NCBI GenBank assembly: GCA_964401385.1
Contig: CAYNYF010000002.1
Location: 29,478 to 93,477, forward strand
Length of the DNA stretch: 64,000 nt
Origin: CAYNYF01 sp964401385
GTDB taxonomy: Bacteria > Planctomycetota > Phycisphaerae > SM23-33
Direction: 5' to 3'
Shown: positions 43,192 to 52,032 of the stretch, piece after piece
How positions within the stretch are numbered: position 1 is the first letter of the stretch
Layout: each line of letters begins with the position of its first letter
Position numbers and translations under genes: made by a program
The notes under the pieces: model-generated
The model's database searches: none
What the model was told of the DNA's origin: nothing
What the model saw: the letters and a program-made list of their open reading frames with translations, nothing else

Positions 43192-44952
43192 GTGGCCGAG
43201 GCGACCACCGAAAACTCGGACCCTCGCAAGCCCCCGCGGGACACCGGACCCCTTCTGCGCCGAACCTCGACGGTTCGGGGGGTGTTCTTCGTCTCGGCCA
43301 ACCTGGCCGGTTTCCTGGCGATCAACGCCTTCCTGCACTATCTCAGCACGCGGCTGTGGCTGGACTTTTCCCTGGCGGGCTACCGCGAGGCCCTGACCAC
43401 GCCTCTCAGCGAGACGTTTCTGCATCCGCTGAGCATCTTCTCCCACCCGTGGATGATGGTGCTGATCGCACTGCTGCTGTCGGCGGTGATTTTGGTGCCG
43501 ATCGTGGTGGCAGTGCTGTACCGGCTTTGGGTGTCGGGCCTGTTCGTGCTGACGGTTGCGGTGATCGGGCACTGGCCCCTGCTGGCAGCGTTCCTGGCGG
43601 TCGGGTGCATCCTGGCCGGACGCACTCGCCTCCGCAGAAGCCTGCCGTTCCTGGCGCTGCTGGTAGGGTTGGCGCCGGTGGGGGCGTACCTGGGCCTCTT
43701 CTCCCGCAGCACGGACATCGTGTTGACTCCGCTGCAATGGTTCGTCCTGTACATGCTGCTGGTGTTCGTGGTGGTGGCGGCAATGCTGGCCGGGGTAGGC
43801 GTGCTTGCGCTGGCGCGGGCAACGCGCTTCCGCCCGGGTGTGATCTGGCCGGCGCTGCTAGTGTTCCTGGTTCCGCCGGTGTGGCTGTTCTACCAGAAAA
43901 TCGGGCCGGCGGAGCTGGATTACGCCTTGATCGCCGGACGCCTTCAGCGGTCGGACGCGATGTTTGCCTCTGAAACGCTGGCCGACTTCGCCCGCTCCCA
44001 TCTGGAGGTTTCCGGGGCGAAGGTCGGCGACGCGATGCTCCAGGCGGTCAGAAAGGCTCTTTCCCGGCGGCGAGAGGCCCTGCTTGCCGAGTGCGATGCC
44101 TTCCTGCGGCGGCATCCTCACAGCCCGCGCGGAGCAGCCGTTTTGTGGATTCGGGCGGTGGTCGTGGACGTAAAAATCGACCTGCAAGCCTTCGACCAGG
44201 GGTTTATCAAGTACCGTACCTCCAGCCCGTCGAAGTCCTCGATCGGCCGCTGGGGCGAGATCGCCTATCCCCAGCGCTATGCTCTGGCGCCTCAGGCCAT
44301 GGTGGCCCACCAGCGATTGGGAATCGACGCCCTCCGCGACGGACGCATGCAGAAGGCGTTCGAAGACTTGCACATAGCCAAGTCCTCATTGATGACGCAC
44401 CTGGGCAACAAGGGCGCGGAAGCCAGCGCGTCCCTCTGGGCACGGGTGTTCATTCCGGCCGAGTCCCTCCCCGGAGAGGAATACTACCGCGAGGTACTGG
44501 CCGAGACGGAAGGGCTGCTCTGGCTGATGAACGAGAACAAAGTGGTGGAAGGTGACAAGGCCAATGCGGACGCCTTCTCCGATTACATGAGGCTGTGGCC
44601 GTTCGGCGACCTCACGTCGGCGGCTCTGGCAGAGCTTGCCGCCAGCTCCAAAGGCACGGAGTTGGAGGACAACTTCCAGCTGCTCATGGCGATGGCCGAA
44701 AAGGACGAGCTGGAGCGTGCCCGGAAGCTGGCCCCGGTGACGGCGGGGCTGAAAGACGCCGCCATCATAGCCAACTATGAGCTGGGGCACCTGGCCATGC
44801 GGCACGGCAACGACCCTGCCTGGGCTGCCCGAAGCCTGAAGGCCGCCGAACATTATTTCGACATCGTCAGGGCAGCCCGCAGGAATCCCTATAAGGCCCT
44901 GGCCGAAAAACACCTCGCCAGGCTGGCCGCCAGAAAGACGCCCGGGCCGTGA
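43192..44952 (+). CDS. Multi-pass membrane protein with large helical C-terminal domain
   Basis: 586 residues from a GTG start. About six membrane helices are visible between residues 28 and 230 (for example MMVLIALLLSAVILVPIVVA, LPFLALLVGLAPVGAYLG, FVLYMLLVFVVVAAMLAGVG). The remaining 350 residues are soluble and helical, with TPR-like spacing (for example LRDGRMQKAFEDLHIAKSS, DGNDPAWAARSLKAAEHYF-type helices). No enzymatic motif or family is recognised. Position between a GH130 enzyme and an MGDG-synthase-like glycosyltransferase could suggest an envelope or glycan role, which is a guess. Confidence 0.7.
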   Translation: MAEATTENSDPRKPPRDTGPLLRRTSTVRGVFFVSANLAGFLAINAFLHYLSTRLWLDFSLAGYREALTTPLSETFLHPLSIFSHPWMMVLIALLLSAVILVPIVVAVLYRLWVSGLFVLTVAVIGHWPLLAAFLAVGCILAGRTRLRRSLPFLALLVGLAPVGAYLGLFSRSTDIVLTPLQWFVLYMLLVFVVVAAMLAGVGVLALARATRFRPGVIWPALLVFLVPPVWLFYQKIGPAELDYALIAGRLQRSDAMFASETLADFARSHLEVSGAKVGDAMLQAVRKALSRRREALLAECDAFLRRHPHSPRGAAVLWIRAVVVDVKIDLQAFDQGFIKYRTSSPSKSSIGRWGEIAYPQRYALAPQAMVAHQRLGIDALRDGRMQKAFEDLHIAKSSLMTHLGNKGAEASASLWARVFIPAESLPGEEYYREVLAETEGLLWLMNENKVVEGDKANADAFSDYMRLWPFGDLTSAALAELAASSKGTELEDNFQLLMAMAEKDELERARKLAPVTAGLKDAAIIANYELGHLAMRHGNDPAWAARSLKAAEHYFDIVRAARRNPYKALAEKHLARLAARKTPGP

Positions 44953-45037
44953 GGCACGTTCCCGGCCCGGTCGTCTTCGGCGTCCCGCCGAGGGCCTCTG
45001 TCGATCACCGGCCGAGCGTGAGCATTATCGTGACAGC

Positions 45038-46186
45038 GTGAACGGGAAGATTTCAGACAACAGCAAGCGGGTGATCTTCGTCAGCACCTCTGTGGGAGCC
45101 GGGCATCACCAGGCCGCGGCCGCACTGATGACCAGGCTGGGCGAGGTCCGCCCGGACGTGGAAACCGAGTTCCTGGATGCGCTGGAATTCGTCCCCTGGT
45201 GGTTCCGCCTGGTCTACGGCGGCGGCTACAACGTGCTGGTGACCAGCCTGCCGCGGATCTACGGGGTGGGATATCGGTGGCACAACCGGCCCGACACGCC
45301 CCGGCGGACCCTGCTCGAACGGAACAGGCTGTTGATCGAGCGTTTCGCCCTGCGTCGGCTCAGGAGGCACCTGCTCGATCGCCGCCCCACGCTGGTGATG
45401 GCCACGCACTATCTGGCCATGCCCATGATCGGCCGCCTCATCGGCCGCGGCGAGCGCCTGCGGATGTTTGCCGTCATCACCGATAACGAGCCTCACCGCT
45501 GGTGGTTCGCCGAGAACGTGGAGCGCTACTTCGTGGCCAACCAGCGCGTCAGGGAGCTCATCTCGCGGTGGGGGATCGCGCCGGGTCGGATCACCGTCAG
45601 CGGCATTCCGGTCCATCCCAAGTGGACGGCCGGCCTGGACCGCCAGAGCATCTTTCGCGACTGGCGCTTGCCGACCGACAGGCCGATTGTCATTCTCAGC
45701 GGGGGGACCTTCTTCACCGTCGGTCCGGTCGAGCGGATCGCCCAGGCCATCCTCAACAACACCGACGCTCACGTGGTCGTGCTGGCCGGCAACAACAAGA
45801 AGTTGCTCGCCGCCCTGGCGAGCCTGCCCGAGTCGGGCCGGCGGCTCACCCCCGTCGCCTTCACCGATCGCGTTCAGGAGCTGGCCGAGGTCGCCTCGGT
45901 CTTCATCACCAAGCCCGGCGGGCTGATGACCTCCGAGTGCATCGCCAAAGGGGTAGCCATGGTCCTGACCAAGCCCGTGCCGGGTCAGGAAGCTGCGAAC
46001 GCCGAGATGCTCGCCCGCGAAGGGGCGGCCATAACCGCACCTGTCACCGAGGACGTCATCCGCGAGGTGATACGGCTGCTGGAGACGCCCGCGGCGGTTG
46101 AGGCTCTCCGGGACAATGCCCGGCGGCTGTATCAGCCCGCGACGGAGACCATCGTCTCGAGAATCTGCGAGGCGATCGACAGCTAG
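45038..46186 (+). CDS. MGDG-synthase/UgtP-like glycosyltransferase (GT28 family)
   Basis: 382 residues from a GTG start. The N-terminal FVSTSVGAGHHQAAAALMTR is the signature of the monogalactosyldiacylglycerol synthase-like group. The C-terminal donor domain has VILSGGTFFTVG, VVVLAGNNKKLLAALA and ASVFITKPGGLMTSECIA followed by VPGQEAANAEML, typical of UDP-sugar-binding GT28 enzymes. The likely role is transfer of a hexose to diacylglycerol or another lipid at the inner membrane, to make glycolipids. The SD is weak. A transposase relic starts a few bases after the stop. Confidence 0.88.
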   Translation: MNGKISDNSKRVIFVSTSVGAGHHQAAAALMTRLGEVRPDVETEFLDALEFVPWWFRLVYGGGYNVLVTSLPRIYGVGYRWHNRPDTPRRTLLERNRLLIERFALRRLRRHLLDRRPTLVMATHYLAMPMIGRLIGRGERLRMFAVITDNEPHRWWFAENVERYFVANQRVRELISRWGIAPGRITVSGIPVHPKWTAGLDRQSIFRDWRLPTDRPIVILSGGTFFTVGPVERIAQAILNNTDAHVVVLAGNNKKLLAALASLPESGRRLTPVAFTDRVQELAEVASVFITKPGGLMTSECIAKGVAMVLTKPVPGQEAANAEMLAREGAAITAPVTEDVIREVIRLLETPAAVEALRDNARRLYQPATETIVSRICEAIDS

Positions 46187-46199
46187 TACTACAGTTCGC

Positions 46200-46925
46200 G
46201 CTTCGGTTGGATCTCGTGCTCGGTAGTGACAGCGGCGGGCCATAGCTTGGTGGCGTCGGCGCCATACTGATCAGGCCAAGGGCCGTTCGATGTCGGTCAG
46301 CCGGGGCGAGGCGATGGCCAAAAGCAGCCGATGCACCTCCGGCTCAGTCAACGGCACCAGATCGGCCGGCTTTTTTTGTCGGTTCGGCGGCTTGGGCTCG
46401 CACCGTCGCCAGGAACACCAACGCCAGCATCGACAGCGTGATGTGCCGATGCCAGCCGTGCCAGGAGCGCACCTCGTAATCGTCCAGGCCGGTTTCCTGC
46501 TTGGCCGCGTCGAAGCAACTTTCAATCGCGCAGCGTTGTCCGGCCGTGATGGCAAGGTCTTGCGGGGAGATGTCGGTTGGGGCGGTGCACAGGTAGTACG
46601 CCCGCTCGGTTGGATGCTCGATGCTCCGCCGCACCAGCAGCGATCGCACCAACTCATGGTCGGCGTGTCCCGGCAGTCGTCCGGCCGTCCAGTCGTACAG
46701 GCGAGGCCCCTTGGAACCTTCGCTGATGCTCAAGCCGAACCAAGCCTCCTGGAGAACGCCGTCGGCGATGGCGTCCACCCGTTGCTGACGCATCTGCATC
46801 GCCAACGGGGGTTTGGTCGCGAAGGTTACCTCCGCCGGTATCGAGGCCCCTGTCCGAGGCATGGGATCGTCACATCAACACTTTGGAAGGTATAACGCCC
46901 GGTCGATCAGCGCCCGGTCCCGCAA
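46200..46925 (-). pseudogene. Decayed IS701-like transposase, C-terminal part
   Basis: Read on the minus strand, several collinear blocks of a DDE transposase follow one another: RDRALIDRALYLPK, then TFATKPPLAMQMRQQRVDAI and ISEGSKGPRLYDWTAGRLP, ESCFDAAKQETGLDDYEVRS, HGWHRHITLSMLALVFLATV, then LVPLTEPEVHRLLLAI and finally WRRRHQAMARRCHY. The frame is broken three times: TGA near 46878 and TGA at 46271-46273, each where the family has Trp (TGG), and a frameshift near the T run at 46370. The N-terminal half is missing. Both terminal inverted repeats are unrecognisable. An old, non-functional insertion. Confidence 0.85.
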
Positions 46926-46971
46926 ACGCGGCCTGCCAGGAAGCCGTGCCACGCGGTGCCGCGTTGCGTGC

Positions 46972-47424
46972 TTACTTACTGGCGTTCTTCCGCCAGTCTC
47001 CCTTCTCAAGGAATTCCCAGAAACTGGCTGTTCTTGCACGATCCGCGGAGAACCCCTCCACGGTCCAACCGCCTCCCGGGTAGACCAGCATCTCCACAAT
47101 GGTGTCACCCCTGTCATCCTCAAACCTTAGGATGTAGGCGGCAAGAGACCTCTCCTCTGCTCCGATCCAATCGAAGCTCATCCGCGGCATCAGTTCCCGC
47201 ACGAACGCCGGTGCGCTCAGCGTCCAGGTCTCAGGTCGTGGCGGACGATGAGCGTAGTCCCTGTGTTCGATGTGGACCACGCTTGCTCGACGCATGGCCT
47301 TTCGAACCCTCCAGTTGCGCCAAGCGGACATGGGCCAGTAGTCCCGATACGCGAGGTACCCCATGCCCAGGCCGATAGCCGCGCCGACAATCAGCAATGT
47401 CAGATACGGTCGCCTTCTCTTCAT
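46972..47424 (-). CDS. Single-pass membrane protein, unknown function
   Basis: 150 residues. A basic start MKRRR is followed by one membrane helix (YLTLLIVGAAIGLGMGYLAY), then a soluble domain of mixed strands (SVVHIEHRDYAHRPPRPETW, FVRELMPRMSFDWIGAEERS, VEMLVYPGGGWTVEGFSADR). No family recognised. It is probably anchored in the inner membrane with its C-terminus outside. It stands alone beside the transposase relic. Confidence 0.65.
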   Translation of the reverse strand: MKRRRPYLTLLIVGAAIGLGMGYLAYRDYWPMSAWRNWRVRKAMRRASVVHIEHRDYAHRPPRPETWTLSAPAFVRELMPRMSFDWIGAEERSLAAYILRFEDDRGDTIVEMLVYPGGGWTVEGFSADRARTASFWEFLEKGDWRKNASK

Positions 47425-47704
47425 GGCCTACGCACCTCACCTAAGTGCTCAGCCGCGCGAAATCCAGCACGGCCCGCCCACCGAACACGACTCCCAGCCA
47501 AGGCGTACCGGCGGCCGAGAGGGCGGCGCATTGGTTTTCGATCTCCCCTGACGGCTGGGTCGCATCAGCCCGCCCTTTCCAGGCGGCATTGTAACCACCG
47601 TCTCGGTTGGACGCGTCAGCTTTGCGGCATTTTCTTTGACAGTCCGCGCCGGGCGGGGAGAATAGTCGACTACTCGTTTGCGGAAAGGCGGAAAGGACGA
47701 CAAC

Positions 47705-48556
47705 ATGAAGTTGGGATATCTGTGCCGGTACAGCAGGGAAGAGGTGGCCCGGGCGGCGCGTCTGGGCTTTGATTGCCTGGAGCTTCAGGCCGGGTCGATC
47801 TGCAAGGAGGTGAAGCCGAACCTGAAGATGCGCTCGGCCGCGAAGGAGGCCCGGGCCGTCCTGGACGACTACGGCGTTTCCGTCTCGGCCCTGGCCCACT
47901 ACGGTAACCCGCTGGCGGGCGACGCGAAGGCGGCGTTGGCCGGCTACAAGGCCGCCTTCGGCATGGCCGGCATCCTGGGCACGGACACGGTGGCGACGCT
48001 GGCCGGCTCGCGCCCGGAGGAGTCCACCGAGGACAACGTCAAGCGTTTCGCCCGGGTCTTCCGGCCGATCGCCCGCGCGGCCGAGCGGGCCGGGGTCAAA
48101 CTGGCCGTGGAGAACTGGACCGGCTTCGGCGGCGAGCTGCCGCTCAAGTCGGTCAACGTCGCCCGCAGCCCCGCCCTGTGGCGGCGGATGTTCGAGGCCG
48201 TCCCGTCCGAGGCCCTGGGCCTGGAGTTCGACCCGTCGCACCTGGTGCGGATCGGCGTGGACCATATCGCCGCCCTGAAGGCCTTCGCCGACCGCGTCTA
48301 CCACGTCCACGCCAAGGATACCGAACTCCTGTACGATTCCATCGCCGAGCACGGCTACTACGGCGGCCGGCCGTTCCGCTATCGCATTCCCGGCTACGGC
48401 CAGATCGACTGGGCCGAGTTCATCTCCGCCGTGGTCGAGATCGGATACGACGGCGGCGTGGTCATCGAGCACGAAGACCCCGTCTTCAGCGGCGAGCGCT
48501 TCGAGGAAGGCCTGGTCCGCGGCTACGACGTCCTCCGCCCGCTGATTCAGCCTTAG
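47705..48556 (+). CDS. Xylose-isomerase-like TIM-barrel protein (sugar isomerase/epimerase family)
   Basis: 283 residues from the ATG at 47705 (GGAAAGGACG upstream). The AP_endonuc_2/xylose-isomerase-like fold: MKLGYLCRYSREEVARAARLGF with FDCLELQAGS, VKLAVENWTGFGG (the metal-ligand Glu), LGLEFDPSHLVRIGVD with Asp and His ligands, VYHVHAKDTELL and GYDGGVVIEHEDP. It probably isomerises or epimerises a sugar or related polyol using a divalent metal. The GH5 gene follows after 30 bases on the same strand, so the two likely process one sugar. No signal peptide. Confidence 0.9.
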   Translation: MKLGYLCRYSREEVARAARLGFDCLELQAGSICKEVKPNLKMRSAAKEARAVLDDYGVSVSALAHYGNPLAGDAKAALAGYKAAFGMAGILGTDTVATLAGSRPEESTEDNVKRFARVFRPIARAAERAGVKLAVENWTGFGGELPLKSVNVARSPALWRRMFEAVPSEALGLEFDPSHLVRIGVDHIAALKAFADRVYHVHAKDTELLYDSIAEHGYYGGRPFRYRIPGYGQIDWAEFISAVVEIGYDGGVVIEHEDPVFSGERFEEGLVRGYDVLRPLIQP

Positions 48557-48586
48557 CTTCGGGGGGGCGAGGAAGGAGAAGCCCCC

Positions 48587-49639
48587 ATGGCAGAGGCGGA
48601 CGAGTTCACCGCCCGGCACTTGCCGGCCGTCTGCGGTTTCAACCTGCTGGAGAAGTTCGGCTGGACCAAGCGGGCCCCGCGCGGACGGCGCTTTCGCCGG
48701 TGGGACTTCGACTTCATGGCCAAACACGGCTTCCGCTTCGTCCGGCTGCCGATGGACTACCGCGTGTGGACTTCAGACCTGGACGGGCCTCGCCGCCAGA
48801 TCGACCACAGCGTGCTCGAAGAGATCCGCCAGGCCGTGGAGATGGGGCGGACCCGCGGCATTCACGTCTGCATCAACATGCACCGCGGGCCGGGTTACTG
48901 CATCAACCGCCCGGAGATCGAGCCGTACAACCTCTGGACCGACGCCGAGGCCCAGGAGACCTTCGCCCATCACTGGCACGCGCTGGCGGAGTTCTTCGCG
49001 GACTACTCTAAGGCCGAGTGCAGCTTCGACCTGCTGAACGAGCCGCCCACGCACGGGCAGAGGGGTTTTTCGCCGGAGGCCCACCGCAAGGTCATGCACC
49101 TGGCGGCCGGGGCGATCCGCCAAGTCACGCCCGACCGGCTGATCATCTGCGACGGCCACGGCGGGGGGCACTGGCCCAGCGAGGAGCTGCGCGACCTGAA
49201 CGTCGCCCAGTCCATGCGCGGGTACGTCCCCTTCGAGGTGACGCACTACCAGGCGAGCTGGTGCAAGCGCGACCAGCCCTGGCCGGAGCCGGCCTGGCCC
49301 ATGCCGGACGCGGACGCCGGCCGGCCGTGGGACAAGCAGCGACTCCAGCACGACCTCTACCAGCTCTGGCGCGACCTCCAGGCCACCGGCGTCGGCGTCC
49401 ACTGCGGGGAGATGGGCGTCTACAGCCGCACGCCGGCGAAGGTGACCTACGCCTTCCTGGAGGACCTGCTGTCGATCCTCTACGACAACGGCTGGGGCTG
49501 GGCGTTCTGGAACCTCCGCGGGGCGTTCGGCGTGCTCGACAACGGCCGCGAAGGCGTCGAAACCGAGACCGTCGGCTCCCACCAGCTCGACCGGAAAATG
49601 CTGGACCTACTCAAGGCCCACCTGCCGGAGACGAACTAG
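48587..49639 (+). CDS. GH5-like glycoside hydrolase (cellulase/mannanase fold)
   Basis: 350 residues. TIM-barrel hydrolase of clan GH-A: GFNLLEKFGWTKR, HGFRFVRLPMDYRVW, VCINMHRGPGY, the acid/base Glu152 in LLNEPPTH and the nucleophile Glu275 in VHCGEMGVY, followed by GWGWAFWNLRGAFG. It lacks a signal peptide, unusual for a polysaccharide-degrading enzyme, so it may act on imported oligosaccharides. The exact linkage cannot be told. Likely co-transcribed with the preceding isomerase-like gene. Confidence 0.9.
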   Translation: MAEADEFTARHLPAVCGFNLLEKFGWTKRAPRGRRFRRWDFDFMAKHGFRFVRLPMDYRVWTSDLDGPRRQIDHSVLEEIRQAVEMGRTRGIHVCINMHRGPGYCINRPEIEPYNLWTDAEAQETFAHHWHALAEFFADYSKAECSFDLLNEPPTHGQRGFSPEAHRKVMHLAAGAIRQVTPDRLIICDGHGGGHWPSEELRDLNVAQSMRGYVPFEVTHYQASWCKRDQPWPEPAWPMPDADAGRPWDKQRLQHDLYQLWRDLQATGVGVHCGEMGVYSRTPAKVTYAFLEDLLSILYDNGWGWAFWNLRGAFGVLDNGREGVETETVGSHQLDRKMLDLLKAHLPETN

Positions 49640-49653
49640 CGGCCGGCCGGCGA

Positions 49654-50532
49654 TCAGGCCAACTGCTCCAGCCGCCGGCGGATCTCGCGGACGTGGGCGG
49701 GCGTGGTGCCGCAGCAGCCGCCGATGAAGCTGGCCCCGGCCTCCACCAAAGCGGGAACGAACCCGGCAAACTCAGCGGGACCCATCGGGAAAACCGTCTG
49801 GCCGTCGCGCATGACCGGCAGCCCGGCGTTGGGCTTGACCCACACCGGCAGCTCCGTCGCCTCCCGCAGCAGCCGGGTGATGTTGACGTAATTGGCCGGC
49901 CCGGCGCCGCAGTTGGCGCCGATGGCCGCGGCCCCCAGCTCGCCGGCGGCCGCCGCCAAATCGCCCGGGGCCACGCCCATCATCGTGTGGCACTTGTCCG
50001 GCCCGGAGTCGAAGGTCATGCTGGCCACGACGGGCAGGTCGGTGCTCTGCACGCCCGCGCGAATGGCCAGCCTCAGCTCGTCCAACTCTGTGAAGGTCTC
50101 GCACAGGATGGCGTCGGCGCCGCCGCGGGCCAGGGCGGCCGCCTGCTCGGCAAAGGCCGATTCGATCTCCTCGGGGGGGACCTCGCGCATCATGACGATC
50201 TTTCCCGTGGGCCCGATGGAGCCGAAGACGGCCGCCGCCTCGCCGGCGGCCTTGCGGCTGATGGCGGCGCCGGCCTCGGCCAGCTCGCCGGCCCGGTCCG
50301 CCAGAGACCAGTGGCCCAGGACGAAGCGATTCGCGCGGAAGGTATTGGTCAGGATGATCCGCGAGCCGGCCGCGACGTATTCGGCCGCGATGGCCTCGAC
50401 GACCGAGGGCTTCTCCACGTTCCAGGCGTCCGGACACCCGCCGGGCGGAAGCCCGCGAGCCTGTAGCTGCGTTCCCCACGCGCCGTCCGTGACGGTCACC
50501 CGGCCGACGAAGTCGCCAATCCTCATGGCCAT
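49654..50532 (-). CDS. Homocysteine S-methyltransferase-family protein
   Basis: 292 residues from the ATG at 50532 (GGAG 6 bases upstream). The Hcy-binding TIM barrel is recognised by VTDGAWGTQLQARGL, ILTNTFRANR, GGADAILCETFTELDELRLA and the zinc ligands: Cys in GANCGAGP and Cys-Cys in FIGGCCGTTPAHVREI. Family members methylate homocysteine using S-methylmethionine, betaine or a folate/cobalamin carrier protein. This one has only the first domain of a methionine synthase, so it may work with separate partners. It converges on the GH5 gene with a 14-base gap. Confidence 0.9.
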   Translation of the reverse strand: MAMRIGDFVGRVTVTDGAWGTQLQARGLPPGGCPDAWNVEKPSVVEAIAAEYVAAGSRIILTNTFRANRFVLGHWSLADRAGELAEAGAAISRKAAGEAAAVFGSIGPTGKIVMMREVPPEEIESAFAEQAAALARGGADAILCETFTELDELRLAIRAGVQSTDLPVVASMTFDSGPDKCHTMMGVAPGDLAAAAGELGAAAIGANCGAGPANYVNITRLLREATELPVWVKPNAGLPVMRDGQTVFPMGPAEFAGFVPALVEAGASFIGGCCGTTPAHVREIRRRLEQLA

Positions 50533-50845
50533 TGCTGCTCCCGTTGCCGGACAGGATTGTATCCCCACACCTTGCAGCGGGCAAACGCCATCCGGCCGAC
50601 GTGCCCAACGCCGGTGCCGGGCCGGAGCAGAGGCGGTCTGTTCGCATCTGCTTCAGAGGCCCGGCGGAAGGCCGCTACGGGCCGGGCCGCGGCCCTCTGA
50701 CGTGAGAAAGCTGAGCTCGGGTACGATGTCTGCTTGACGGGGCCTCGAAACGCGCTAGAATCACAGGCAGCAACGGCGGCGGTCGTGGGCAGAAAGTCGC
50801 AGGGAAGACCGCGGCCAAGGCCGCCGCGCGAGGGAAGAGGGCTTC
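50533..50845. other. Divergent intergenic region, 313 bases
   Basis: Between the methyltransferase gene (minus) and a HEAT-repeat gene (plus). It contains the plus-strand promoter at 50734-50761; no minus-strand promoter is convincing and no ORF is supported. Confidence 0.5.
50734..50761 (+). promoter_or_regulatory. Sigma70-like promoter for the HEAT-repeat gene
   Basis: TTGACG at 50734-50739 (5 of 6), a 16-base spacer and TAGAAT at 50756-50761 (5 of 6), 84 bases before the start. Confidence 0.6.
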
Positions 50846-51424
50846 GTGAACATGGCCAGCAAGGCGCCAAAGCCTGACGAGCAGAAGGCCGACCCGGCCG
50901 AGCGGGTGTTTGACTTGCTCTGCCGTCGCCGGCCGCGGGACGACCAGCCAGGGGTCGGCTGGGTCCAGCTCGCCAAGGAGTTGGGCGAGATCGGCCCGAG
51001 TGGCCTGGACGGCTACGTGCGGGCGATGGCCTGCCCATACTGGGCGGCGCGGAAAACGGCCGTGAGCCTGATGCGCTTCTGTGAGTCCCCGGAGACCGTC
51101 GAAACGCTCGTCGTCTTGATGACCCGGGCCCTCTCCGACAGCCACAAGAAGGTCCGCCGCAGCGCGGCCGAAGACCTGCTGGGGCTGGACGTGCCCGAGG
51201 AGCGGAAGCGCCGCGAGTTCGTCCCGCGGGTGCTGCCGCTTCTGGACGATGCCAGCAAACGTGTGCGGCTCATGGCGGCCTGGTCGCTGCGGCGGTTCGC
51301 CGAGGTGGTGCCGCTGGCGACCGCCGCCAGGTCCGTGGTGAACGAGACCGACCCGAAGGTGCGCCACTTCAAGGACCGGCTGCTGGGGTCGGTTCTGGAC
51401 GCCGGGGAGAGGGCCGCACAATAG
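50846..51424 (+). CDS. Cytoplasmic HEAT-repeat protein
   Basis: 192 residues from the GTG at 50846 (an ATG two codons later is an alternative). After a charged leader, helical pairs in HEAT style follow: CPYWAARKTAVSLMRFCESP, SHKKVRRSAAEDLLGLDVPE, SKRVRLMAAWSLRRFAEVVP, DPKVRHFKDRLLGSVL. There is no signal peptide. HEAT arrays bind proteins; no partner is evident. It has its own promoter and a strong hairpin downstream. Confidence 0.75.
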   Translation: MNMASKAPKPDEQKADPAERVFDLLCRRRPRDDQPGVGWVQLAKELGEIGPSGLDGYVRAMACPYWAARKTAVSLMRFCESPETVETLVVLMTRALSDSHKKVRRSAAEDLLGLDVPEERKRREFVPRVLPLLDDASKRVRLMAAWSLRRFAEVVPLATAARSVVNETDPKVRHFKDRLLGSVLDAGERAAQ

Positions 51425-51500
51425 AACAACATGGCGGCGTAAGGCTGCCGGACCTGGCGAACGTGGGTGTTGTGTCCATTCACGCGAAAGGCCGGCGGCT

Positions 51501-51531
51501 GCCGGGGGAGCGCGACACACGCTCCCCCGGC
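51501..51531 (+). terminator. Strong GC hairpin after the HEAT gene
   Basis: GCCGGGGGAGCG (51501-51512) and CGCTCCCCCGGC (51520-51531) form a perfect 12-bp stem with a 7-base loop, about 77 bases after the stop of the HEAT gene. The run of Ts comes only some 12 bases later, so it is a probable but not classic rho-independent terminator. Confidence 0.65.
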
Positions 51532-51978
51532 TCGTCGCCTCCTTTTGCGCTCAGACCCAGGCAGGCCGAGCCCGTAAACTCCGCGCGGCCTCGCACGTCG
51601 GCGGGCGCTTCTTACCGCTGGCGGCGTCCGCGAAACGCGTCTCCCCTCGACGTACCATCAAGATACGCCTGCGGCGTCCGCCGGGCGTCCCGATTCCCAT
51701 CCGGCCGAGCAGGGCACCGGCCGCCTCGGCTCTGCCGGCGCCGGCCCTCCGGGGTACATTGGGCCCCAGGAGTCAAACTTGCCAGCGCAGGCATTTCCGG
51801 CCCCGGCGGCTTGCCCGCCCGGGGGAGACGCCGGGCGTCCCGGAAGGTGCCGTTCAACCATAAGATATTTCCATAATTGCGCTTGTGGCTCGCGGCCGGA
51901 AGCAGCCAGTGGGAGTCGCGGCTGCCGAGAGCGGCGGGCGGCGGCCTGAAGTTTTTTTGCAAAGGCCTGAAAATTTGA

Positions 51979-52026
51979 TTGACAGGGTCAGCCAGTCGGA
52001 TACCTTTTGCGAATCGTAAAAGGTAT
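51979..52026 (+). promoter_or_regulatory. MerR-gene promoter with a perfect 9-bp dyad
   Basis: A perfect TTGACA at 51979-51984 follows an A/T-rich stretch; a weak -10, TACCTT, lies 16 bases on. An exact inverted repeat ATACCTTTT (52000-52008) / AAAAGGTAT (52018-52026), 9-base gap, spans the -10/start region. It may be the regulator's operator, or fold in the RNA, because its right arm contains the AAAGG that serves as SD for the GTG at 52033. Confidence 0.55.
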
Positions 52027-52032
52027 TTGATA

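Larger units (their letters stand above)
51425..52032. other. 608-base intergenic region
   Basis: Apart from the hairpin at 51501-51531 and the dyad at 52000-52026, GC-rich sequence without a supported gene. A 14-base string CGCCGGGCGTCCCG occurs twice (near 51679 and 51829). The right end is A/T-rich, with a run of Ts before the MerR promoter. An ORF at 51463-51876 has shadow-like composition and was not accepted. Confidence 0.5.

Noticed and set aside
46271..46878. Possible recoding of TGA as Trp
   Set aside because: TGA acts as a normal stop in many intact genes here, including ATGA and GTGA overlaps, so the two TGA codons are decay.
51463..51876. Possible 137-residue gene in the gap before the MerR gene
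   Set aside because: Arg/Pro/Ser-rich composition, no SD or domain, and a stem-loop lies inside it.
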